NCBI GenBank assembly: GCA_021203945.1
Contig: JAJQAF010000090.1
Location: 1 to 5,074, forward strand
Direction of reading: 5' to 3'
Source: Campylobacter sp.
GTDB taxonomy: Bacteria > Campylobacterota > Campylobacteria > Campylobacterales > Campylobacteraceae
Length of the DNA stretch: 5,074 bases
Part shown: one piece after another, positions 1 to 5,074 of the stretch
Numbering within the stretch: position 1 is the stretch's first letter
Layout of the letters: every line of letters begins with the position of its first letter
Position numbers and translations under genes: made by a program
Notes under the pieces: generated by a model
What the model saw: the letters and a program-made list of their open reading frames with translations, nothing else
The model's database searches: none
What the model was told of the DNA's origin: nothing

Positions 1-195
1 ATTTATCTATCCGCTTGGTATGCCCTTGCAGCTAGCACTTACCACTACGTCTATTTAAGCACACACGAGCCATAAGATACCAAATACTATGACTGCGGTT
101 ACCAGATAAAGTATTATGCGCCCAAGAGGGTTTTGCGGTCTGTCTTCTATCTCTATCAAAAGCGGTTTAAATTCATGAATATCGTCGTTTTTCAA
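1..195 (-). pseudogene. HlyD-family T1SS membrane fusion protein (adaptor), N-terminal part, interrupted by two in-frame stops
   Basis: An HlyD-type adaptor bridges the inner-membrane ABC exporter and the outer-membrane channel. From a TTG at 195-193 the frame reads a hydrophilic cytoplasmic start (residues 1-26, including EFKPLLIEIEDRPQNPLGR), a single membrane segment (about 27-44, IILYLVTAVIVFGILWLV) and then the family's post-membrane motif IDVVVSAxxKxIPSG. A TAA at 57-55 (codon 47) sits between the membrane segment and that motif. A TAG at 9-7 (codon 63) follows PSG, where I recall a charged residue (E or R) in this family. Homology continues in the same frame across both stops, so these look like substitutions, not a frameshift. 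The start is forced: an in-frame TAA lies 12 to 14 codons upstream, no ATG or GTG intervenes, and AAGGA is 5 nt before the TTG. The gene runs out of the window. It follows the ABC gene by 58 bp, the usual place for an adaptor. The stops could be real decay or base errors if position 1 is a contig end. Confidence 0.72.
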
Positions 196-200
196 ATTTG

Positions 201-205
201 TCCTT
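201..205 (-). promoter_or_regulatory. Shine-Dalgarno site for the adaptor gene (TTG start)
   Basis: On the minus strand AAGGA, within AAAAGGA, lies 5 nt upstream of the TTG at 195-193. It supports TTG as the real start, since no ATG or GTG lies between this site and the upstream in-frame stop. Confidence 0.6.
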
Positions 206-252
206 TTAGTAATCCGATTAATTTAAAATAGCTGCGTATAAGTTAAATTTAG

Positions 253-264
253 CTCAAATTTGAG
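253..264. repeat. 12-bp perfect palindrome over the ABC exporter stop codon
   Basis: CTCAAATTTGAG reads identically on both strands and contains the TGA stop of the ABC gene (256-254). On the minus strand it is flanked by two direct copies of AAATTTAAC. With no real loop it is a poor RNA hairpin and has no U-tract, so it is not called a terminator. AAATTTGA-rich words are common in Campylobacter-like genomes, so this may be composition only. Confidence 0.5.
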
Positions 265-2374
265 TTAAATTTTGCCCTGCGATACTTTCTTGCTGACTAT
301 TTAAGAAATAATAATATCCTTTAAGCCTCATCAAGCTATCATGATCGCCTCTTTCTATGAGTTTGCCCTTATCCAGCACTATTATCTCATCGCAATCCCT
401 AACCGTGCTTAATCTATGAGCGACTATAAAGACGGTTCTGTTTTGCTTGATGGCTTTCATATTGTTTGATATGATCCTTTCGCTCTCATAATCAAGTGCC
501 GAAGTAGCCTCGTCAAAGATTAAAATTCTAGGATCGCTTAAGATCGCTCTTGCTATGGCTATGCGCTGTTTTTGACCTCCTGAAAGTGCAGAGCCTCTCT
601 CGCCTACGAAGGTATCGTATCCTTGCGGTAAGGTAGATATAAACTCGTCCGCTCCGGCAACTCTTGAAGCCTCTATTATCCTTTGCATTGAGGCGCTTGG
701 GTGAGCGTAGGCTATGTTTTCTTTAATGCTTCCGCTAAACAGATAGTTTTCTTGTAAGACGACGCCTATGTTTTGCCTAAGCCAAGAAGGGCTCATATGT
801 CTAATATCCACTCCGTCTATATAAATAGCTCCCTCGTTTGCGTAATAAAGTCTTTGAATAAGCCTCGTAAGCGTGCTTTTACCACTTCCGCTTCGTCCTA
901 CTATGCCTATGCTGCCGCCCGCTTTTACATCCAAGCTAAATTCGCTTAGCACGATAGGCGCGTTTGGGGAATATTTAAAGGAAACATTGTCAAATTTAAT
1001 ATCGCCTTTTATTGAAGATAGCGTTATGGCTTTGTCGTTGTCTTGCTCGACGGGCGTATTTAGTATATCGCCTAATCTATCCACGCTTAAAAGCGCTTGT
1101 TGAAATTCGTTCCAAAGACCCACAAGACGCATTATAGGGGCGCTAAACTGCCCGGCAAACATCTGAAAGGCTATGAGCTGTCCTACGCTAAGTTTGTTTT
1201 CTATGACAAGCCCTACGCCAAAGTATAATATGCTTAGCGTCATTAGCTTTTGCAAGGCGTTTGCGATGCCTGAAAGGATATTTGAAAGATTTGAAAGCTC
1301 AAAGCTTGATTTTACGTATTTGGCTAAAAAATCCTCCCAAAGACGCTGCATACTTCCCTCTATCGCAAGAGATTTAACGGTCGTAATGCCGGTGATTGAT
1401 TCCACTAAATATGAGTTTGACTTCGCACCCATTTGAAATTTGTTTTCAAGCTTTTGTCTTAGTTTGGGAGTGGCGAAAAAGTAAAGCACGGCTATGACGC
1501 TTACGAAACATACGGCGATCAAAGTTAGTTTAACGCTATAAAATAGCATCATCACGATAAAAACTATGCTAAATAAAATATCTAATAATACGGTTACGGA
1601 TTTGTTTGCGATAAATTCCCTTATGCTGTCAAGCTCCCTTACCCTTGCTACGATATTTCCCACTTTTCTGTTTTCAAAGTAGGTCATAGGAAGCTTGATT
1701 AAATGTGCAAAAAGTAGCGCTCCCAGCCTAGCGTCTATCTTTGAAGTGGTATGCGCAAAGATATAGTTTCTGCTTAGGCTTATTAACATCTCAAATAAGA
1801 TCACCGCTCCGAATGCAAAGGCTATGACGTTAAGCGTGCTTAGGCTGTGATGAACCAAGACCTTATCTAGCACGACTTGAGTAAAAAGCGGAGTGATAAG
1901 CCCGAATAGCTGAAGCATAAACGAGGCGACCAAAACCTCGGCTACTATTTTCTTATAATGCAAAAGCCTTGCGTAAAACCAACCGAAGCCGAATTTGATC
2001 CTGTCGTTTAAAATTTTATGTTTTAAAAATATAGCCTTTGGATTTAGCGTGGCTTTTATCTCGTCAAATTTAACTACATAAGGCTCGTTTTTATCCTTAA
2101 ATATTAAAAGCTCTCTTTTTTGCTCGTCCGCTTTTAGTATGTTAAAATAAGCTCCGTCACTATCTTGAGCGATACAGGGCATAGGATAGCTTAGTAAATT
2201 TTTAAAGCTTAGCTCTTTAATCTTAGCCGTAAAGCCTTTATGTTTTGCTATTTTAGTGAGCTCCTCTAAGCTTAGCGCGCCTTGTAAGCCGTAATCTCTA
2301 ATAATGGCTCTGCTATCAATAGCTACGTTGTTTAAATGTCCTACTATCTCCAAACTTCTTAAAGCACTTTGCAA
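254..2374 (-). CDS. HlyB-type T1SS ABC exporter with degenerate C39-like domain (permease/ATPase)
   Basis: This inner-membrane ATPase should drive one-step export of the neighbouring RTX protein. It is 706 residues, against 707 for E. coli HlyB from memory, and is collinear with it. Residues 1-125 are a C39-like domain lacking catalysis: aligned to HlyB, Ser3 occupies the catalytic Cys position and Tyr77 (in GAYFNIL) the His position. About six membrane helices span 143-415, with the family motifs ITPLFTQVVLDKVLVH (160-175) and NYIFAHTTSKID (203-214). The ATPase domain has an A-loop Tyr468, Walker A GRSGSGKST (493-501), Q-loop Gln541, signature LSGGQ (597-601), Walker B ILIFDE (617-622), D-loop SALD (625-628) and H-loop His653, so it looks fully competent. 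The start is TTG: an in-frame TGA lies only five codons upstream with no other start between, and AAGG precedes it by 7 nt. Its first 16 bases overlap the channel gene, which suggests translational coupling. HlyB, LapB and RtxB are all plausible family names; a specific symbol is not justified. Confidence 0.96.
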   Translation of the reverse strand: MQSALRSLEIVGHLNNVAIDSRAIIRDYGLQGALSLEELTKIAKHKGFTAKIKELSFKNLLSYPMPCIAQDSDGAYFNILKADEQKRELLIFKDKNEPYVVKFDEIKATLNPKAIFLKHKILNDRIKFGFGWFYARLLHYKKIVAEVLVASFMLQLFGLITPLFTQVVLDKVLVHHSLSTLNVIAFAFGAVILFEMLISLSRNYIFAHTTSKIDARLGALLFAHLIKLPMTYFENRKVGNIVARVRELDSIREFIANKSVTVLLDILFSIVFIVMMLFYSVKLTLIAVCFVSVIAVLYFFATPKLRQKLENKFQMGAKSNSYLVESITGITTVKSLAIEGSMQRLWEDFLAKYVKSSFELSNLSNILSGIANALQKLMTLSILYFGVGLVIENKLSVGQLIAFQMFAGQFSAPIMRLVGLWNEFQQALLSVDRLGDILNTPVEQDNDKAITLSSIKGDIKFDNVSFKYSPNAPIVLSEFSLDVKAGGSIGIVGRSGSGKSTLTRLIQRLYYANEGAIYIDGVDIRHMSPSWLRQNIGVVLQENYLFSGSIKENIAYAHPSASMQRIIEASRVAGADEFISTLPQGYDTFVGERGSALSGGQKQRIAIARAILSDPRILIFDEATSALDYESERIISNNMKAIKQNRTVFIVAHRLSTVRDCDEIIVLDKGKLIERGDHDSLMRLKGYYYFLNSQQESIAGQNLTQI

Positions 2375-3654
2375 ACATTCGCCTTTTCATAAATAAGATT
2401 ATTTTTTAAAATCAGCATGGTTTTTTCCAAGTTACCCTCTTTAAGCTTTAAAAGATTTTCATAGTATTTGACGTTACTTTGAATAACGGATAATTCATCG
2501 GTTTGCTCATGCTCATTTAGCTTTTGCGTCATATCAAAAAGATCTTTGGAGCTATTTGCCAGATCTGACGTCGTCTTTATCTTTTTATCTATTTGACTTA
2601 GTTCGTATTTTAAGTTTCTAACCGTTTTTTCATAATCTCTCTTTGCGCTAATCAAATCTTGCTTGGCTAATTCCACTTCAAGCAGATCGCTTTGTATGGC
2701 GGCTTCTCTGCGAAAGCCGTCAAAGAGATTATAAACTATGCTTATGCCTACCCTATATCCGTTTTTCTTTGTATCCTTAACGGATATTTTATATTCGTCG
2801 TTATCGTATCCGTAAAAATCATATTTGGCATATAGATACACGGCGGGGAAAGAATCTTTCTTTTTTGACTCCAATAAAAGCAGCTTATTTGCGATTAAGG
2901 CGTTTAGCTCCCTTGCCTTGTTTGAATCTTCAAACGCAGGAATATCAAACTCCGTTTTATTACTATCTTGAAATGGCAAAATTTGACTTGCCAAGACTAT
3001 ATCAATCCCGCTTAAATTTGAAATTTCACTAAGCATCGATTCAAGATCTTTGCGTATTTGTATCATTGCGTCCTCAATCTCCACAAGCTCTATCGCCTTG
3101 CTTGCCAAAAGTGTCTTTTGTATCTCTCCTGCGTCGTAAAGTCTTTTTGAAAGATCGTAAATTTGTCTGTGCAGCCCTTTAAGCTCTTCGTAAATTTCAA
3201 TCTTATCCTTGTCGTCTAGTATCTTATAATAAAGCTCAAGCAGTTCAAGCTTGGCTTCGTTTAATATATTACACTCCTGATAGCTTAAGCTTTTTACCTT
3301 TTCTTCAGCCGCTTGGACACTTAAGGAAGTTGCGTTAAATTTATAAAGCTCGTAGTTTAGCTTTAAAGATAGGGAGTTTTGATAACCGGTGGAACCAACT
3401 AGGCTTTCGTCGTTTATATAGTTGCTAAGATTATCTGCGAATTTCTTAGAGTATTCGGAGTTTGCACTCAAGCTTAACTTCGGATAGAAATTTGATTTTT
3501 GCATGCTCAGCTCTTCGTTTGCCATAAGGGTTTGAAGTCTGGACGAGAGAATCGACGGGTTTGTAAGTTCAAGATGTTTGCTTAGATCTTCAAAGGTATA
3601 TGAGGCGCAATTTGCATAGATGCATACGGCGATAAGAATGAATAAATTCCTCAC
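2359..3654 (-). CDS. TolC-like outer-membrane efflux/secretion channel protein of a T1SS
   Basis: The 431-residue product should trimerise into the outer-membrane and periplasmic channel for the RTX protein. Residues 1-16 or 17 form a signal peptide: Arg2, hydrophobic LFILIAVCIYA, then ANCAS as the likely signal peptidase I site. The body has the two-fold OEP repeat: helical entry (20-55), strand FYPKLSLSANSEYS (56-69), long coiled-coil helices (110-215), then a second half with strand SFPAVYLYAKYDFYG (268-282), the hallmark YNLFDGFRREA (308-318, compare LFDGGRR in the family) and coiled coil (318-415). At 431 residues it is somewhat shorter than TolC (about 470 mature). The start is GTG: GGAG lies 5 nt upstream, and an in-frame TAA five codons upstream leaves no other choice. 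The stop lies inside the following ABC gene. Linkage with ABC and adaptor genes argues for a dedicated T1SS channel rather than a drug-efflux channel. Confidence 0.92.
   Translation of the reverse strand: MRNLFILIAVCIYANCASYTFEDLSKHLELTNPSILSSRLQTLMANEELSMQKSNFYPKLSLSANSEYSKKFADNLSNYINDESLVGSTGYQNSLSLKLNYELYKFNATSLSVQAAEEKVKSLSYQECNILNEAKLELLELYYKILDDKDKIEIYEELKGLHRQIYDLSKRLYDAGEIQKTLLASKAIELVEIEDAMIQIRKDLESMLSEISNLSGIDIVLASQILPFQDSNKTEFDIPAFEDSNKARELNALIANKLLLLESKKKDSFPAVYLYAKYDFYGYDNDEYKISVKDTKKNGYRVGISIVYNLFDGFRREAAIQSDLLEVELAKQDLISAKRDYEKTVRNLKYELSQIDKKIKTTSDLANSSKDLFDMTQKLNEHEQTDELSVIQSNVKYYENLLKLKEGNLEKTMLILKNNLIYEKANVCKVL
2382..2385 (-). promoter_or_regulatory. Shine-Dalgarno site for the ABC exporter (TTG start)
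   Basis: On the minus strand AAGG, within AAAAGGCGA, lies 7 nt upstream of the TTG at 2374-2372 and inside the 3' end of the channel gene. It supports the TTG start and coupled translation across the 16-bp overlap. A nearby ATG at 2378-2376 is in a different frame. Confidence 0.55.
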
Positions 3655-3659
3655 AAGAT

Positions 3660-3663
3660 CTCC
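3660..3663 (-). promoter_or_regulatory. Shine-Dalgarno site for the TolC-like gene (GTG start)
   Basis: On the minus strand GGAG, within GTGGAG, lies 5 nt before the GTG at 3654-3652. An in-frame TAA just upstream leaves this GTG as the only usable start that also keeps the signal peptide intact. Confidence 0.6.
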
Positions 3664-3693
3664 ACGTTAAAAAAATGTTTAAAAATCTAACAT

Positions 3694-3743
3694 ATTAAGG
3701 CTTAAGTATTGATAAATGCATTTTAAGACCCGCATTAAGGCTT
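3694..3743. repeat. Two direct copies of ATTAAGGCTT, 40 bp apart, upstream of the export genes
   Basis: ATTAAGGCTT occurs at 3694-3703 and 3734-3743, start to start 40 bp. The first copy sits in a perfect 11-bp inverted repeat TTAAGGCTTAA (3695-3705); in the second the right arm is degenerate (TTAAGGCTTTT). The 205-bp gap holding them separates the RTX gene from the channel gene. The spacing is close to four helical turns, which would suit paired binding of a regulator, but the DNA here is AT-rich and chance cannot be excluded. Confidence 0.4.
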
Positions 3744-3822
3744 TTTGCTTATTTAAAGCATACTTGGAAATAAGTAAAAAATGCCAAAAACGACAGATAC
3801 GATCAACAATTTCCTAATAAGA

Positions 3823-3851
3823 GTTCAAGGAGGGTAAAATTCTCCTTGAAC
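3823..3851 (-). terminator. Hairpin after the RTX gene: terminator or attenuator
   Basis: The arms GTTCAAGGAG (3823-3832) and CTCCTTGAAC (3842-3851) pair perfectly over 10 bp around a 9-nt loop, starting 8 bp after the RTX stop. In the minus direction the stem is followed by TCTTATTAGG, only a weak U-rich tract, so termination may be partial and allow some read-through into the export genes. In the plus direction no T-run follows, so it belongs to the minus-strand transcript. The hairpin could also protect the 3' end of the RTX mRNA. Confidence 0.65.
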
Positions 3852-3859
3852 CTACGAGC

Positions 3860-5074
3860 TTAATATCCTAGCATATTTGTGTTTAGACCGAGGTTATACA
3901 TTTGCGAGCTATCTCCGGGTAGAGCTAAAGGGTCGGCTTGAACGGGATATTCTTTGCCAAATGCTTGATATATGGATTCGGATGTTATCGTCCAAAAGCT
4001 GTTGATTTGAAATTCCTCTATTATCGCGTTTTTATCCGTAAAGAAATTCTTTACCTCTAAAACATCGTTATTGGAGCTATTGATTTTAGAGGTGCTTATC
4101 TTAAGATCTTTTCCGTTTGTTTCATAAAATACTCTTGAGCCGGGATTTGTAAATACAACCTTATCGTTTCCGCCGGTATCGGTTATGCTAACCATACCGC
4201 CGTTATAGTTAAATACGTTATCTTCCTTGCCTCCGGTTAAAGTATCCTCGCCCGGGCTAGGAGCGGGAGCGTCGGGAGATTTAGTAGGATATGTTTTTCC
4301 GAATTTATCAAAGATGGATTGCGCCGTTACGCTCCAATAATCGTTTATGTCAAAATTTTCTATTACGGCATCGCTATCGGTGAAGAAATTTTTAATCTCC
4401 AAGATATCATTATTCGAATCGTCTATTCGGCTGGTGCTTATCTGTAAATCTATTCCGTTTGAATGATAAAATAAGCCGTTTGAGGGATTGTCCAAATTAA
4501 ACACCACTCTATCGTCTCCTCCAAGATCGCTTATGCTTACTTTGCCTCCCGTGTAGGTATAGACATTGTCCTCATTGCCTCCGTTTAAAGTTCCGCTACC
4601 TTCGGAGAAGATATATAAGGCTTTTGCGAGCTTATCTATTTGATCTTTCGTTAGCGAAAGGCTATCGTCGTCGTATGGGTTAAATGAAATTTTATCTATT
4701 GCATATTCATCCGCCAAGAAGTGATTTTTAACTCTTATGCTTTTATCGGAATCATCACGCACGGATATCAAAAGATCATCGTTATCCTTTGTAAAAATAA
4801 TACTTGATCTTGCAATATCAATATATAGGGTATCATTTCCTCCGATATCTTCTATGATATTGTGCTTGCTTGCATCATTATAAACGTAAGTATCGTCTCC
4901 AAATCCGCCAATAAGCGTATCGTTGCCGCCTTTGCCGTCAATATAATCGTTTCCGTCTCCCCCCATAATAGTATCGTCGGAGCTAAAACCGTTTATAGTG
5001 TGATCGCTTGAATCGTTGCTTATTAAAACTCTTCGTTTTATCTCGGCAAGATCCATAGACGATCCGTCGCTAAA
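3860..5074 (-). CDS. RTX (haemolysin-type calcium-binding) protein, C-terminal part, T1SS substrate; 5' end outside the window
   Basis: The visible 404 codons have no stop up to the window edge. The six codons before the first Met (FSDGSS at 5074-5057) continue the RTX-module motif FxDGSxxxLxxI, so that Met at 5056 is internal and the gene starts upstream. Counting that Met as 1: five glycine/aspartate nonapeptides (16-60, for example DGNDYIDGK and GGNDTLIGG) should form a calcium-binding beta-roll. Next come module 1 (about 52-147), module A (155-257), a Pro-rich linker (SPDAPAPSP, 260-268), module B (271-371) and a 27-residue tail ending NMLGY, the likely uncleaved secretion signal. The modules resemble the domain associated with haemolysin-type calcium-binding repeats. 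The protein should be secreted or surface-held. Adhesin, S-layer-like protein or toxin cannot be told apart, because the effector region is not in view. It lies upstream of its presumed exporter genes on the same strand. Confidence 0.93.
   Translation of the reverse strand, partial: FSDGSSMDLAEIKRRVLISNDSSDHTINGFSSDDTIMGGDGNDYIDGKGGNDTLIGGFGDDTYVYNDASKHNIIEDIGGNDTLYIDIARSSIIFTKDNDDLLISVRDDSDKSIRVKNHFLADEYAIDKISFNPYDDDSLSLTKDQIDKLAKALYIFSEGSGTLNGGNEDNVYTYTGGKVSISDLGGDDRVVFNLDNPSNGLFYHSNGIDLQISTSRIDDSNNDILEIKNFFTDSDAVIENFDINDYWSVTAQSIFDKFGKTYPTKSPDAPAPSPGEDTLTGGKEDNVFNYNGGMVSITDTGGNDKVVFTNPGSRVFYETNGKDLKISTSKINSSNNDVLEVKNFFTDKNAIIEEFQINSFWTITSESIYQAFGKEYPVQADPLALPGDSSQMYNLGLNTNMLGY
3944..4246 (-). 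repeat. Module B of the RTX C-terminus (in-gene tandem duplicate)
   Basis: Residues 271-371 (counted from the Met at 5056) align end to end with module A: about 60 identities in 101 positions by hand, with one two-residue gap after VVF. Shared landmarks are EDNV near the start, VSIxDxGGxDxVVF, DLxISTSxI, KNFFTD in the middle and FGKxYP at the end. Confidence 0.85.
4286..4594 (-). repeat. Module A of the RTX C-terminus (in-gene tandem duplicate)
   Basis: Residues 155-257 form the partner of module B. The layout also matches the more diverged module 1 just before it (IIEDIGGNDTLYID, DLLISVR, RVKNHFLAD, IDKISFN), so the C-terminus appears to have grown by repeated duplication of one unit of about 100 residues. 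A 13-residue stretch rich in Pro separates A from B. Confidence 0.85.
4877..5011 (-). repeat. Five RTX calcium-binding nonapeptide repeats
   Basis: Residues 16-60 read as five consecutive 9-mers: SSDHTINGF, SSDDTIMGG, DGNDYIDGK, GGNDTLIGG, FGDDTYVYN. The middle copies match the GGxGxDxUx consensus well; the outer ones have lost glycines. This is the calcium-dependent folding block typical of T1SS substrates. Confidence 0.92.

Larger units (their letters stand above)
3655..3859 (-). other. 205-bp intergenic region between the RTX and export genes
   Basis: It holds the hairpin next to the RTX stop, the paired 10-mers in the middle and the GTG-start ribosome site at its lower end. It is strongly AT-rich. 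A separate promoter for the export genes is plausible given its length, and TAAAAT at 3725-3720 on the minus strand resembles a -10 box, but no matching -35 box was seen. No small gene was recognised. Confidence 0.5.

Noticed and set aside
1..195. A complete 46-residue small membrane protein ending at the TAA at 57-55
   Set aside because: The family motif of HlyD adaptors continues in the same frame past the stop, so a broken adaptor explains the sequence better than a separate small gene.
873..1103. Plus-strand open frame of 76 codons
   Set aside because: It lies wholly inside the ABC exporter, opposite its well-conserved ATPase domain, and its product has no recognisable features; an antisense shadow.
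1173..1436. Plus-strand open frame of 87 codons
   Set aside because: It lies opposite the membrane region of the ABC exporter, with no ribosome site or domain seen; a shadow.
254..2374. Bacteriocin/peptide exporter with active C39 peptidase
   Set aside because: The catalytic Cys and His positions are Ser and Tyr, and the linked substrate is an RTX protein with no double-glycine leader in view.
2376..2378. ATG as the start of the ABC exporter
   Set aside because: It is in a different frame; the exporter frame has only the TTG at 2374 after an in-frame TGA.
3607..3654. Lipoprotein signal (Cys16) on the TolC-like protein
   Set aside because: The residues before Cys16 (Y-A-N) do not fit a lipobox, where Gly, Ala or Ser is expected at -1; a signal peptidase I site nearby is more likely.
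3720..3725. TAAAAT on the minus strand as a -10 promoter box
   Set aside because: It matches five of six bases of the consensus, but in such AT-rich DNA this is expected by chance, and no -35 or extended -10 element accompanies it.
5054..5056. ATG as the true start of the RTX gene
   Set aside because: The frame stays open to the window edge, and the residues before it (FSDGSS) complete a recurrent RTX-module motif; there is no convincing ribosome site either.

Overview
The window reads as a piece of an AT-rich, Campylobacter-like (Campylobacterota) genome. The basis is the codon choice, the frequent AAATTTGA-type words and the protein flavour; it is an inference, not a database match. Everything that can be supported lies on the minus strand and forms one type I secretion (T1SS) locus: an RTX substrate followed by its three export components.

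Layout in the direction of transcription (high to low coordinates): (1) 5074-3860, the C-terminal ~404 residues of a large RTX protein whose 5' end lies outside the window. It has a block of five calcium-binding nonapeptides and then three related ~100-residue modules, the last two being close duplicates (about 60% identical by hand count). (2) 3859-3655, a 205-bp intergenic stretch with a strong hairpin just after the RTX stop and a repeated 10-mer. (3) 3654-2359, a TolC-like outer-membrane channel protein. (4) 2374-254, an HlyB-type ABC exporter with a degenerate C39-like domain, overlapping the channel gene by 16 bp. (5) 195-1, the start of an HlyD-type membrane fusion protein (adaptor). 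Its reading frame carries two in-frame stop codons within 63 codons, so it is called a pseudogene unless the stops are sequence errors near the window edge.

The expected machine is ABC exporter plus adaptor in the inner membrane, docked to the TolC-like channel, pulling out the RTX protein in one step from its uncleaved C-terminal signal. The degenerate peptidase domain fits an RTX substrate rather than a leader-peptide substrate. All three export genes are forced onto non-ATG starts (GTG, TTG, TTG), each with a recognisable Shine-Dalgarno sequence, and a hairpin separates them from the substrate gene. Both features suggest the exporter is made at a lower level than its cargo.

No tRNA, rRNA, CRISPR array or insertion sequence was seen. 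The core is a recognisable T1SS. The most unusual points are the interrupted adaptor gene and the graded, tandemly duplicated C-terminal modules of the RTX protein.
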